Assembly (NCBI GenBank): GCA_963681505.1
Contig: OY811976.1
Location: 853,189-917,188 of the forward strand
DNA length: 64,000 nucleotides
Direction of reading: 5' to 3'
Origin: Eunapius fragilis
Taxonomy: Eukaryota; Porifera; Demospongiae; Spongillida; Spongillidae
Part shown: positions 30,573-43,274 of the stretch, one piece after another
How the letters are laid out: every line of letters begins with the position of its first letter
Position numbering within the stretch: position 1 is the stretch's first letter
Notes under the pieces: generated by a model
What the model was told of the DNA's origin: nothing
The model's database searches: none
What the model saw: only the letters and a program-made list of their open reading frames with translations
Program-made: the position numbers and the translations under genes

Positions 30573-33500
30573 ATGTATGGTATAATGGAGGGAACACCAA
30601 ACATGGTACAATGGAGGGAACACCAAACATGGTATAATGGAGGGAACACCAAACATGGTACAATGGAGGGAACACCAAACATGGTACAATGGAGGGAACA
30701 CCAAACACGGTACAATGGAGGGAACACCAAACATGGTACAATGGAGGGAACACCAAACATGGTACAATGGTGGGAACACCAAACATGGTACAATGGAGGG
30801 AACACCAAACATGGTACAATGGAGGGAACACCAACAATGGTACAATGGAGGGAACACCAAACATGGTACAATGGAGGGAACACCAAACATGGTACAATGG
30901 AGGGAACACCAAACATGGTACAATGGAGGAAACACCAAACATGGTACAATGAAGGGAACACCAAACATGGTACAATGGAGGGAACACCAAACATGGTACA
31001 ATGGAGGGAACACCAAACATGGTACAATGGAGGGAACACCAAACATGGTACAATGGAGGGAACACCAAACATGGTACAATGGAGGGAACACCAAACATGG
31101 TACAATGGAGGGAACACCAAACATGGTACAATGGAGGGAACACCAAACATGGTACAATGGAGGGAACACCAAACATGGTACAATGGAGGGAACACCAAAC
31201 ATGGTACAATGGAGGGAACACCAAACATGGTACAATGGAGGGAACACCAACAATGGTACAATGGAGGGAACACCAAACATGGTACAATGGAGGGAACACC
31301 AAACATGGTACAATGGAGGGAACACCAAACATGGTACAATGGAGGAAACACCAAACATGGTACAATGGAGGGAACACCAAACATGGTACAAAGGAGGGAA
31401 CACCAAACATGGTACAATGGAGGGAACACCAAACATGGTACAATGGAGGGAACAGCAAACATGGTATAATGGAGGGAACACCAAACATGGTACAATGGAG
31501 GGAACACCAAACATGGTACAATGGAGGGAACACCAAACATGGTACAATGGAGGGAACACCAAACATGGTACAATGGAGGGAACACCAAACATGGTACAAT
31601 GGAGGGAACACCAAACATGGTACAATGGAGGGAACACCAAACATGGCACAATGGAGGGAACACCAAACATGGTACAATGGAGGGAACACCAAACATGGCA
31701 CAATGGAGGGAACACCAAACATGGTACAATGGAGGGAACACCAAACATGGTACAATGGGGGGAACACCAAACATGGTACAATGGAGGGAACACCAAACAT
31801 GGTACAATGGAGGGAACAGCAAACATGGTATAATGGATGGAACACCAAACATGGTACAATGGAGGGAACAGCAAACATGGTACAATGGAGGGAACACCAA
31901 ACATGGTACAAAGGAGGGAACACCAAACATGGTACAATGGAGGGAACACCAAACATGGTACAATGGAGGGAACAGCAAACATGGTATAATGGAGGGAACA
32001 CCAAACATGGTACAATGGAGGGAACACCAAACATGGTACAATGGAGGGAACACCAAACATGGCACAATGGAGGGAACACCAAACATGGTACAATGGAGGG
32101 AACACCAAACATGGTACAATGGAGGGAACACCAAACATGGTACAATGGAGGGAACACCAAACATGGTACAATGGAGGGAACACCAACAATGGTACAATGG
32201 AGGGAACACCAAACATGGTACAATGGAGGGAACACCAAACATGGTACAATGGAGGGAACACCAAACATGGTACAATGGAGGGAACACCAAACATGGTACA
32301 ATGGAGGAAACACCAAACATGGTACAATGGAGGAAACACCAAACATGGTACAAAGGAGGGAACACCAAACATGGTACAATGGAGGGAACACCAAACATGG
32401 TACAATGGAGGGAACAGCAAACATGGTATAATGGAGGGAACACCAAACATGGTACAATGGAGGGAACACCAAACATGGTACAATGGAGGGAACACCAAAC
32501 ATGGCACAATGGAGGGAACACCAAACATGGTACAATGGAGGGAACACCAAACATGGCACAATGGAGGGAACACCAAACATGGTACAATGGAGGGAACACC
32601 AAACATGGTACAATGGGGGGAACACCAAACATGGTACAATGGGGGGAACACCAAACATGGTACAATGGAGGGAACACCAAACATGGTACAATGGAGGGAA
32701 CAGCAAACATGGTATAATGGAGGGAACACCAAACATGGTACAATGGAGGGAACAGCAAACATGGTACAATGGAGGGAACACCAAACATGGTACAAAGGAG
32801 GGAACACCAAACATGGTACAATGGAGGGAACACCAAACATGGTACAATGGAGGGAACAGCAAACATGGTATAATGGAGGGAACACCAAACATGGTACAAT
32901 GGAGGGAACACCAAACATGGTACAATGGAGGGAACACCAAACATGGCACAATGGAGGGAACACCAAACATGGTACAATGGAGGGAACACCAAACATGGCA
33001 CAATGGAGGGAACACCAAACATGGTACAATGGAGGGAACACCAAACATGGTACAATGGGGGGAACACCAAACATGGTACAATGGAGGGAACACCAAACAT
33101 GGTACAATGGAGGGAACACCAAACATGGTATAATGGAGGGAACACCAAACATGGTACAATGGAGGGAACATCAAACATGGTACAATGGAAGGAACACCAT
33201 TTGAACATGGTAAAATGGAGGGAACACCAAACATGGTACAATGGAGGGAACACCAAACATGGTACAATGGAGGGAACACCAAACATGGTACAATGGAGGG
33301 AACACCAAACATGGTACAATGGAGGGAACACCAAACATGGTACAATGGAGGGAACACCAACAATGGTACAATGGAGGGAACACCAAACATGGTACAATGG
33401 AGGGAACACCAAACATGGTACAATGGAGGGAACACCAAACATGGTACAATGGAGGAAACACCAAACATGGTACAATGGAGGGAACACCAAACATGGTACA

Positions 33501-34404
33501 ATGGAGGGAACACCAAACATGGTACAATGGAGGGAACACCAAACATGGTACAATGGAGGGAACACCAAACATGGTACAATGGAGGGAACACCAAACATGG
33601 TATAATGGAGGGAACACCAAACATGGTACAATGGAGGGAACATCAAACATGGTACAATGGAAGGAACACCATTTGAACATGGTAAAATGGAGGGAACACC
33701 AAACATGGTACAATGGAGGGAACACCAAACATGGTACAATGGAGGGAACACCAAACATGGTACAATGGAGGGAACACCAAACATGGTACAATGGAGGGAA
33801 CACCAAACATGGTACAATGGAGGGAACACCAACAATGGTACAATGGAGGGAACACCAAACATGGTACAATGGAGGGAACACCAAACATGGTACAATGGAG
33901 GGAACACCAAACATGGTACAATGGAGGAAACACCAAACATGGTACAATGGAGGGAACACCAAACATGGTACAATGGAGGGAACACCAAACATGGTACAAT
34001 GGAGGGAACACCAAACATGGTACAATGGAGGGAACACCAAACATGGTATAATGGAGGGAACACCAAACAAGGTACAATGGAGGGAACCCCAAACATGGTA
34101 CAATGGAGGGAACACCAAACATGATACAATGGAGGGAACACCAAACATGGTACAATGGAGGGAACACCAAACATGGTACAATGGAGGGAACACCAAACAT
34201 GGTACAATGGAGGGAACACCAAACATGGTACAATGGAGGGAACACCAAACATGGTACAATGGAGCGAACACCAAACATGGTACAATGGAGGGAACACCAA
34301 ACATGGTACAATGGAGGGAACACCAAACATGGTACAATGGAGGGAACACCAAACATGGTACAATGGAGGGAACACCAAACATGGTACAATGGAGGGAACA
34401 GCAA
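30573..34404. repeat. 26-bp minisatellite, array 3, with higher-order structure
   Basis: About 147 copies. Variant units recur at fixed spacing: GGTACAAAGGAGGG near 31386, 31907, 32348 and 32791 (spacings about 521, 441 and 443, close to 20 and 17 units), and ACCATTTGAACATGG at 33197 and 33669 (472 apart). This indicates higher-order repeats of several hundred bp made by segmental tandem duplication. Confidence 0.97.
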
Positions 34405-34535
34405 ACATGGCAACTACAAACACATTTTGTACATAACAAGTTAATCATTACCAAAAAAAAAATATCGATCTTGGTTCATTATATTCAATTAATTTTGCGC
34501 AGTAAGTTGAGCCACTAGGGGAGAGAGAAAATGTA
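34405..34535 (+). repeat. Boundary module between 26-bp arrays (copy 4)
   Basis: Same module as copies 2 and 3, with an A-run of slightly different length and GGGGAGAGAG at its end. Confidence 0.9.
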
Positions 34536-34966
34536 TGGTATAATGGAGGGAACACCAAACATGGTACAATGGAGGGAACACCAAACATGGTACAATGGAG
34601 GGAACCCCAAACATGGTACAATGGAGGGAACACCAAACATGGTACAATGGAGGGAACACCAAACATGGTACAATGGAGGGAACACCAAACATGGTACAAT
34701 GGAGGGAACACCAAACATGGTACAATGGAGGGAACACCAAACATGGTACAATGGAGGGAACACCAAACATGGTACAATGGAGGGAACACCAAACATGGTA
34801 CAATGGAGGGAACACCAAACATGGTACAATGGAGGGAACAGCAAACATGGTACAATGGAGGGAACACCAAACATGGTACAATGGAGGGAACACCAAACAT
34901 GGTACAATGGAGGGAACACCAAACATGGTACAATGGAGGGAACACCAAACATGGTACAATGGAGGA
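34536..34966. repeat. 26-bp minisatellite, array 4
   Basis: About 16 copies; its end is fused without any spacer to the 44-bp satellite at about 34967. Confidence 0.95.
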
Positions 34967-37900
34967 AACCCCTAACACACTACTCCCCACGTGTACCCTG
35001 CTCCATTGGGTACCCCTAACACACTACTCCCCACATGTACCCTGCTCCATAGGGTACCCCTAACACACTACTCCCCACATGTACCCTGCTCCATAGGGTA
35101 CCCCTAACACACTACTCCCCACATGTACCCTGCTCCATAGGGTACCCCTAACACATTACTCTCCTCATGTACCCTGCTCCATAGGGTACCCCTAACACAC
35201 TACTCCCCACATGTGCTCTGCTCCATAGGGTACCCCTAACACACTACTCCCCAAAAGTACCCTGATCCATAGGGTACCCCTAACATACTACTCCCCACAT
35301 GTATCCTGCTCCATAGGGTACCCCTAACACACTACTCCCCACATGTACCCTACTCCATAGGATACCCCTAACACACTACTCCCCACATGTACCCTGCTCC
35401 ATAGGGTACCCCTAACACACTACTCCCCACAAGTACCCTGTTCCATAGTGTACCCTTAACTCCCCACATATACGCTGCTCCATAGGGTACCCCTAACACA
35501 CTACTCCCCACATGTACCCTGCTCCATAGGGTACCCCTAAAACACTACTCCCCACATGTACCCTGCTCCATAGGGTACCCCTAACACACTACTCCCCACA
35601 TGTACCCTGCTCCATAGGGTACCCCTAACACACTACTCCCCACATGTACCCTGCTCCATAGGGTACCCCTAACACATTACTCTCCTCATGTACCCTGCTC
35701 CATAGGGTACCCCTAACACACTACTCCCCACATGTGCTCTGCTCCATAGGGTACCCCTAACACACTACTCCCCACATGTACCCTGCTCCATAGGGTACCC
35801 CTAACACACTACACCCCACATGTACCCTGCTCCATAGGGTACCTCTAACACACTACTCCCCACATGTACCCTGCTCCATAGGGTACCCCTAACACACTAC
35901 TCCCCACATGTACCCTGCTCCATAGGATACCCCTAACACACTACTCCCCACATGTACCCTACTCCATAGGATACCCCTAACACACTACTCCCCACATGTA
36001 CCCTGCTCCATAGGGTACCCCTAACACACTACTCCCCACAAGTACCCTGTTCCATAGTGTACCCTTAACTCCCCACATATACGCTGCTCCATAGGGTACC
36101 CCTAACACACTACTCCCCACATGTACCCTGCTCCATAGGGTACCCCTAAAACACTACTCCCCACATGTACCCTGCTCCATAGGGTACCCCTAACACACTA
36201 CTCCCCACATGTACCCTGCTCCATAGGGTACCCCTAAAACACTACTCCCCACATGTACCCTGCTCCATAGGGTACCCCTAACACACTACTCCCCACATGT
36301 ACATGTACCCTGCTCCATAGGATACCCCTAAAACACTACTCCCCACATGTACCCTACTCCATAGGGTACCCCTAACACACTACTCCCTACATGTACCCTG
36401 CTTCATAGGGTACCCCTAAAACACTACTCCCCACATGTACCCTGCTCCATAGGGTACCCCTAACACACTACTCCCCACATGTACCCTGCTCCATAGGATA
36501 CCCCTAACACACTACTCCCCACATGTACCCTACTCCATAGGATACCCCTAACACACTACTCCCCACATGTACCCTGCTCCATAGGGTACCCCTAACACAC
36601 TACTCCCCACAAGTACCCTGTTCCATAGTGTACCCTTAACTCCCCACATATACGCTGCTCCATAGGGTACCCCTAACACACTACTCCCCACATGTACCCT
36701 GCTCCATAGGGTACCCCTAAAACACTACTCCCCACATGTACCCTGCTCCATAGGGTACCCCTAACACACTACTCCCCACATGTACCCTGCTCCATAGGGT
36801 ACCCCTAAAACACTACTCCCCACATGTACCCTGCTCCATAGGGTACCCCTAACACACTACTCCCCACATGTACATGTACCCTGCTCCATAGGATACCCCT
36901 AAAACACTACTCCCCACATGTACCCTACTCCATAGGGTACCCCTAACACACTACTCCCTACATGTACCCTGCTTCATAGGGTACCCCTAAAACACTACTC
37001 CCCACATGTACCCTGCTCCATAGGGTACCCCTAACACACTATTCCCCACATGTACCCTGTTCAATAGGGTACCCCTAACACACTACTCCCCACATGTACC
37101 CTGCTCCATAGTGTACCCCTAACACACTACTCCCCACAAGTACCCTGTTCCATAGGGTACCCCTAACACTACTCCCCACAAGTACCCTGCTCCATAGGGT
37201 ACCCCTAACACACTATTCCCCACATGTACCCTGTTCAATAGGGTACCCCTAACACACTACTCCCCACAAGTACCCTGCTCCATAAGGTACTCATAACACA
37301 CTACTCCCCACATATACCCTGCTCCACAGGATACCCCTAACACACTACTCCCCACATGTACATGTACCCTGCTTCATAGGGTACCCCTAACACAATACTC
37401 CCCTCATGTACCCTGCTCCATAGGGTACCCCTAACACACTACTCCCCACATGTATCCAGCTCTATAGGGTACCTCTAACACACTACTCCCCACATGTATA
37501 TGTACCCTGCTTCATAGGGTACCCCTAACACACTACTCCCCACATGCATCCAGCTCAATAGGGTACCTCTAACACACTACTCCCCACATGTACCCTGCTC
37601 CATAGGGTACCCCTAACACACTACTCCCCACATGCATCCAGCTCAATAGGGTACCTCTAACACACTACTCCCCACATGTACCCTGCTCCATAGGGTACCC
37701 CTAACACACTACTCCCCACATGTACCCTGCTCCATAGGGTATCCCTAACACACTACTCCTCACATGTACCCTGCTCCATAGGGTACCCCTAACACACTAC
37801 TCCCCACATGTACCCTGCTCCATAGGGTGTCCCTAACACACTACTCCACACATGCACCCTGTTCCATAGGGTACCCCTAACACACTACTCCCCACATGTA

Positions 37901-38159
37901 CCCTGCTACATAGGGTACCCCTAACACACTACTCCCCACATGTATCCAGCTCTATAGGGTACCTCTAACACACTACTCCCCACATGTATATGTACCCTGC
38001 TTCATAGGGTACCCCTAACACACTACTCCCCACATGCATCCAGCTCAATAGGGTACCCCTAACACACTACTCCCCACATGTACCCTGCTCCACAGGGTAC
38101 CCCTAACATACTACTCACCACATGTACCCTGCTCCAGAGGATACCCCTAACACAATACA
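34967..38159. repeat. 44-bp minisatellite, array 4 (largest)
   Basis: About 72 copies of the 44-bp unit over 3.2 kb. Multi-unit blocks are duplicated: a block holding ACCCTTAACTCCCCACATAT appears near 35452, 36061 and 36634, and CATGTACATGTACC variants appear near 36296, 36869 and 37359. Variant units (TGCATCCAGCTCAATAGGG) cluster near the right end. Confidence 0.97.
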
Positions 38160-38195
38160 CAACATGTACAGTTGTACATAAGATGTGGTACTCAC

Positions 38196-38236
38196 TGTTC
38201 TTCTTCCTCCTCTTGTAGAGAACTACTATGGTTATG
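38196..38236 (-). CDS. Receptor gene: juxtamembrane exon
   Basis: A 41-nt exon (1+39+1) between acceptor ATTTTCAG and donor AACA|GTGAGT, encoding ITIVVLYKRRKKN. A hydrophobic end followed by a basic stop-transfer cluster is what is expected where a transmembrane helix enters the cytoplasm. Its exit phase matches the tail exon at 16934. Its entry phase needs a preceding exon ending after two bases of a codon, which the FN3 exon does not supply, so a transmembrane exon is missing between 38.24 and 39.6 kb. Confidence 0.58.
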
Positions 38237-38659
38237 CTGAAAATAAATAAATCATAATCATAAACGTTTATGTTGTTTGAACGTAGTGAATTAGACAGAA
38301 ACTATGCTCTCCAATTGCGATTGGTTACATATGACGTAAGTGTGAGGCATGTGAGCCTGGCCACGTGGTTGGGGGTATAATAGCTTTGGGACGAGGAAGG
38401 TTGGTCAGTCTAGGGTCACAGTGCACGCGGAAACTTCAACATTTGTGTATTTTGTCATATTGGAGAAGTATGTGGTGGTTTTTTCCTCACAAAGTGTGTG
38501 TGCTTGTATGTGTTTTTGTAGTGAGTTTGCATCGTGGTTGTATGTGTGACTTGACTATGTTAGGTGTCGTGACAGCTGACGCTATACCCCAATGTGTTGT
38601 CATGTTGGGATATGAGGGATATGTGTGAGGCAATAGGAGAGAGATACCCATAGTTACTT
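38237..38659. other. Intron without recognised exon
   Basis: Between the juxtamembrane exon and 26-bp array 5. The missing transmembrane exon would be expected here or to the right; none with suitable phase and splice sites was seen. Confidence 0.4.
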
Positions 38660-39342
38660 ACAATGGAGGGAACACCAAACATGGTACAATGGAGGGAACA
38701 CCAAACATGGTACAATGGAGGGAACACCAAACATGGTACAATGGAGGGAACACCAAACATGGTACAATGGAGGGAACACTAAACCAATGGAGGGAACACC
38801 AAACATGGTACTATGGAGGGAACACCAAACATGGTACAATGAAGGGAACACCAAACATGGTACAATGGAGGGAACACCAAACATGGTACTATGGAGGGAA
38901 CACCAAACATGGTACAATGAAGGGAACACCAAACATGGTACAATGGAGGGAACACCAAACATGGTACAATGGAGGGAACACCAAACATGGTACAATGGAG
39001 GGAACACCAAACATGGTACAAGGGAGGGAACACCAAACATGGTACAATGGAGGGAACACCAAACATGGTACAATGGAGGGAACACCAAACATGGTACAAG
39101 GGAGGGAACACCAAACATGGTACAATGGAGGGAACACCAAACATGGTACAATGGAGGGAACACCAAACATGGTACAATGGAGGGAACACCAAACATGGTA
39201 CAAGGGAGGGAACACCAAACATGGTACAATGGAGGGAACACCAAACATGGTACAATGGAGGGAACACCAAACATGGTACAAGGGAGGGAACACCAAACAT
39301 GGTACAATGGAGGGAACACCAAACATGGTACAATGAAGGGAA
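38660..39342. repeat. 26-bp minisatellite, array 5
   Basis: About 26 copies, 3.7 kb away from array 4 across the 44-bp block. Private variants (ACTATGGAGG, ACAAGGGAGG) recur with regular 104-130-bp spacing, a small higher-order structure. Confidence 0.95.
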
Positions 39343-39366
39343 TACTATGGAACTTACACTATGACT

Positions 39367-39422
39367 GCCACCACCACCACCACCACCACCACCACCACCA
39401 CCACCACCACCACCACCACCAC
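39367..39422 (+). repeat. CCA/CAC trinucleotide microsatellite
   Basis: An almost pure run of CAC triplets, about 18 copies. Confidence 0.95.
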
Positions 39423-39602
39423 ACTGGAAACATTAGATCCTGTTTGTACAACATGATACATAATATCAATACATGTATGACAGCATACTAGTCCCCATGA
39501 CATACATTGTATAGTACTTATCACATGCCCCTTTGATGAGACAGAATAGGTTCAAATTAATGTGTGCTTGTGGGTGTGTGAGTTACTTGTATTCCAACTT
39601 AC

Positions 39603-39893
39603 TGGAGTTGGTGGTCACAGTCATTGATGCACTTCTGGTGCCCTCATCCCCAGACACTCCATTCCCGGCCACCACAGTCATGATGTAAGTATGGCCTGGG
39701 GACAGGGAGGTCACATTATATGTGAGCTCAGTGGTGTTTGATGTTCCATTAGATGATCCATTGACCTCATGGTAGGATACAGTGTAGTACAGAGGTCCAC
39801 CAATCCCTGGGTCCTCAGGTGGGGACCAGGTTAGGTCCACATAGGTGTAGCCAACATGAGTAGCTGTCAGATTTTGTGGAGCAGAGGGAGGGG
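39603..39893 (-). CDS. Receptor gene: fibronectin type III exon
   Basis: A 291-nt exon (2+288+1) between acceptor CCCTACAG and donor CTCCA|GTAAGT. It shows FN3 landmarks: PPSAPQNLTA at the start, VDLTWSPPEDPG (strand B Trp), YYTVSYHEVNG (strand C), LSPGHTYIMTVVAGNGV (the L..G..Y..V.A.N pattern). Several NxT/S sites (NGSSNGTSNTT) suggest N-glycosylation of an extracellular domain. The entry phase matches the stalk exon at 41450. FN3 domains form rod-like ectodomains in adhesion and immune receptors. Confidence 0.88.
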
Positions 39894-40216
39894 CTGTAGG
39901 GGAGGAACCACAGAGGCATAATGGGTTCACGAATGCCAAAGGATTTACTTCATTGCAAGGTTTTTCAAATGCCCTGCAATTTTTCAAAGAGGTCAATCAT
40001 GAGGAAAGGAATGACATCATGTACAAATGCCATTGTGCAATTGGTTTGTTTATTTAATGATGGAGGACACCAAATTATTTTTATGAATAATCCGTGTGGG
40101 TTGCTATATTTGGCCAAGTGGTTTCAATGAGTAATGATAAAATTGTGTGAGGATATTGTTAGTGGTTATATGCAATCTTAGCAGAATTCCATCTCTGCAC
40201 TCAGGTCTAAATTAAA

Positions 40217-41268
40217 GAGCGTTAGCCCATGTATGTAGAGGGTTAACCCATGTATGTAGAGGGTTAGCCCATGTATGTAGAGAGTTAACCCATGTATGTA
40301 GAGGGTTAACCCATGTATGTAGAGGGTTAACCCATGTATGTAGAGAGTTAGCCCATGTATGTAGAGAGTTAACCCATGTATGTAGAGAGTTAACCCATGT
40401 ATGTAGAGGGTTAACCCATGTATGTAGAGGGTTAACCCATGTATGTAGAGGGTTAACCCATGTATGTAGAGGGTTAGCCCATGTATGTAGAGAGTTAACC
40501 CATGTATGTAGAGGGTTAACCCATGTATGTAGAGAGTTAACCCATGTATGTAGAGAGTTAACCCATGTATGTAGAGGGTTAACCCATGTATGTAGAGGGT
40601 TAACCCATGTATGTAGAGAGTAAACCCATGTATGTAGAGGGTTAACCCATGTATGTAGAGGGTTAACCCATGTATGTAGAGAGTTAACCCATGTATGTAG
40701 AGAGTTAACCCATGTATGTAGAGAGTTAACCCATGTATGTAGAGGGTTAACCCATGTATGTAGAGGGTTAACCCATGTATGTAGAGAGTTAACCCATGTA
40801 TGTAGAGGGTTAACCCATGTATGTAGAGGGTAAACCCATGTATGTAGAGAGTAAACCCATGTATGTAGAGGGTTAACCCATGTATGTAGAGGGTTAACCC
40901 ATGTATGTAGAGAGTTAAACCCATGTATGTAGAGAGTTAACCCATGTATGTAGAGGGTTAACCCATGTATGTAGAGGGTTAACCCATGTATGTAGAGAGT
41001 TAACCCATGTATGTAGAGGGTTAACTCATGTATGTAGGGGGTTAACCCATGTATGTAGAGGGTTAACCCATGTATGTAGAGTGTTAACCCATGTATGTAG
41101 AGGGTTAACCCATGTATGTAGAGAGTTAACCCATGTATGTAGAGAGTTAGCCCATGTATGTAGAGGGTTAACCCATGTATGTAGAGGGTTAACCCATGTA
41201 TGTAGAGGGTTAACCCATGTATGTAGAGAGTTAACCCATGTATGTAGAGGGTTAACCCATGTATTTTG
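40217..41268. repeat. 21-bp minisatellite
   Basis: About 50 copies of a 21-bp unit (GTTAACCCATGTATGTAGAG plus G), with GTTAAC/GTTAGC and GAGGG/GAGAG variants. It lies in the intron between the stalk and FN3 exons. Being divisible by three it keeps frames open (minus repeat of seven residues, for example VNPLHTW). Confidence 0.96.
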
Positions 41269-41449
41269 TCTGCCTGCAAGCTTCAGTACATCACTATTGA
41301 TGCATGTAGGAGTTGCATGTTATATATTTCATTTTCTACAACACCAGTGTCTGATGTCCATACACAACTAGTGATCATGAATAATATTATCCCTGTGCAT
41401 GAGCTGGTGAATGCATGTATTTGATTGTGAATGCATGAGATGAACTCAC

Positions 41450-41512
41450 TGTTCTTTATTGTATTGCCACTTGAAGTAGTAGCCGTTGGATTTATATTAG
41501 AAGTGGGAGCTG
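41450..41512 (-). CDS. Receptor gene: Ser/Thr-rich stalk exon
   Basis: A 63-nt exon (2+60+1) between acceptor CCACACAG and donor AACA|GTGAGT, encoding APTSNINPTATTSSGNTIKN. It connects the Ig and FN3 exons with matching phases and looks like an extracellular stalk, possibly O-glycosylated. Confidence 0.7.
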
Positions 41513-42002
41513 CTGTGTGGGAAGAGACCAACACATAATGCCATTCATTGGTTAATATAAATTTAACTGGTAACTGTTAAATTTAACTGGTACAAGGTGT
41601 TGATTATATCTGCACAGTGAGACAGCAAATAAACCCGGCCAGGCCTGTGCACATGATTTTAGAATTTTAGAAAGGGAGGTTCAATTCACAGGGAAAGAAG
41701 CTAAAGCGTCAGGAAGCCTGGAGCATTGCTGCATTAGCATCATAGCTCATATGCATGGGCACTTGACCAAAACACACAATTGACACTTTCTCTTGTACAA
41801 GTGTTCTAAATGTACCCCTGAATTTGCCAATGGCCAGATAAAAGCCTGAACAGATGGATGTAAAAACATTTTAATGTACCCTGTTTAAATAGGTTCACCA
41901 TGTGCACTATAGCATTGTTACCTGAAAAGTTTGCAGTATACCGAGGTAGTAAGTCTACTGACCTTTTTATGCACAAGTATTCCACACACACACACGCACA
42001 CA

Positions 42003-42036
<34 letters not shown>
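42003..42036. repeat. CA microsatellite
   Basis: A dinucleotide run just downstream of the Ig exon donor. Confidence 0.95.
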
Positions 42037-42039
<3 letters not shown>

Positions 42040-42051
42040 CACAAAACATAC

Positions 42052-42383
42052 CCATAACTGTTAGCACAGCCGGTGGTTGAGGTGCATACTCATACTGATA
42101 TGTGGTCACATTTACACATACAGTAACTCTGCAGGTAACCTTCAGTCCATTGTTTTGAACACTTCCCACAACTGTGAGGTTTGCAGACACATATTGATTT
42201 GATACAATCGGTTGAGTCTTATTGATCCCTCGAGAAGCCCAGTTCGTTGTTGTCTTTACAACTCCTTCCAAGTCAAAATCAACATCAGCCACACTGGTGG
42301 ATGCCTTGCATGTAAAAATTGCTATTTCACCAGGCTTGACTGTTATATTTTCAGGAGATTCTATAAAATTAGCGTTTGCCATA
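42052..42383 (-). CDS. Receptor gene: immunoglobulin-like exon
   Basis: A 332-nt exon between acceptor GGATACAG and donor ATGG|GTATGT. Ig landmarks are ESPENITVKPGEIAIFTCKA (strand A/B with the first Cys) and NNGLKVTCRVTV (strand F region with the second Cys), with NLTVVG and VNVTTY glycosylation-type sites between and after. The canonical DxGxYxC is replaced by an NGLKVTC-like form, so this is a divergent V/I-set-like domain. The exit phase matches the stalk exon. The exon needs an upstream exon ending after two bases of a codon; a signal-peptide exon was not identified. Confidence 0.75.
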
Positions 42384-43012
42384 CTGTATCCTACACAAGG
42401 AAGGACATATAAGTAGAGTGATCACCTACCATCATGTTCAATCTTATTGGTACATGCATACTCACTCTATGTACATACACAATTAGTACACCTTTACCTC
42501 AAGGTATAACTGCGGACAGGTATACAAATACACATCATTGATGCTTCATATTATGTATCTGGTACACACTAGGTGTGCCCCCTACATATCAGGACCCTGT
42601 ACTGTTGTAAACGACAAGGATTTCGTGCAGTTACTCAACAATGTACATCACACTGAAACAGGCAGCAGTGCAACCTGGCAACACAGTAAGCCACCAAAGG
42701 GTCCCACATAATAAAGCATTCTGACCAGTACCCAGACCCAATTTTTTCCTTATGAGATGTAGGAGGAGAAAGTAGGATAGTAGTACCAACTCACCTCTAA
42801 TAATAATAAACGTGGCTAAGTACATAACTCTTTTCTGTGGATTGATAAAAAATATTTTAATGAACAAAGGCAATACAAGTATACAGTATGCATTAAACAC
42901 ACAGAGATGAAAAAATAATTGAATTCATACATGTACAACACACACACTCAAGAAGTGGCCTGATGTGTTAACCACAATGTGCTAACCACAATGTGCTAAC
43001 CACAATTAAACA
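42384..43012. other. Upstream of Ig exon, no certain exon
   Basis: A short candidate exon (42796-42836, MYLATFIIIR) has good splice sites, but its phase does not fit the Ig exon. Nothing else is recognised. Confidence 0.4.
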
Positions 43013-43048
43013 ATAGCGGAAGTGATTCGCGCAATCTTATTGGTCAAT

Positions 43049-43274
43049 AGACAACTTCGAGATCTGATTATTTTGTACTCCGGATGTGATGTCACCTAGA
43101 CACCACGAAGAAGTCCGTTGTTGTCTCTAGCTTTTATTGGGCCCCACAACGATGTAACTATATGAGGCCCAGTAAAAGCTAGAGACAACAAAGAGACAAC
43201 AACGGACTTCTTCGTAGTGACTAAGTGACATCACATCCGGAGTACAAAATAATCAGATCTCGAAGTTGTCTATT
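43049..43274. mobile_element. Foldback element with visible empty site
   Basis: Arms of about 90 bp (AGACAACTTCGAGATCTGAT... and inverse) surround about 45 bp. A second copy of the flanking sequence at 43319-43395 lacks it (GGTCAATTGCAGGTATC versus GGTCAAT[...]ATTGCAGTTATC), defining the insertion and an AT duplication. Confidence 0.82.

Noticed and set aside
29380-34990. Very long open frames (up to about 1,288 codons) on both strands
   Set aside because: They follow from the 26-bp satellite: three units are 78 bp with few stops in any frame. No splice context, domain or start logic supports a protein.
1146-38159. CRISPR-like or telomere-like arrays
   Set aside because: The 44-bp and 26-bp arrays have no unique spacers, so they are not CRISPR. 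CCCCTAACAC resembles telomeric CCCTAA only in part and has a 44-bp period.
40178-41279. Minus-strand frames with repeats such as GLTLYIH and VNPLHTW
   Set aside because: By-products of the 21-bp minisatellite in an intron of the receptor gene.
42796-42836. Possible signal-peptide exon (MYLATFIIIR) of the receptor
   Set aside because: Splice sites are good, but it ends in phase 1 while the Ig exon needs a phase-2 partner, and the peptide is short for a signal sequence. Left unassigned.
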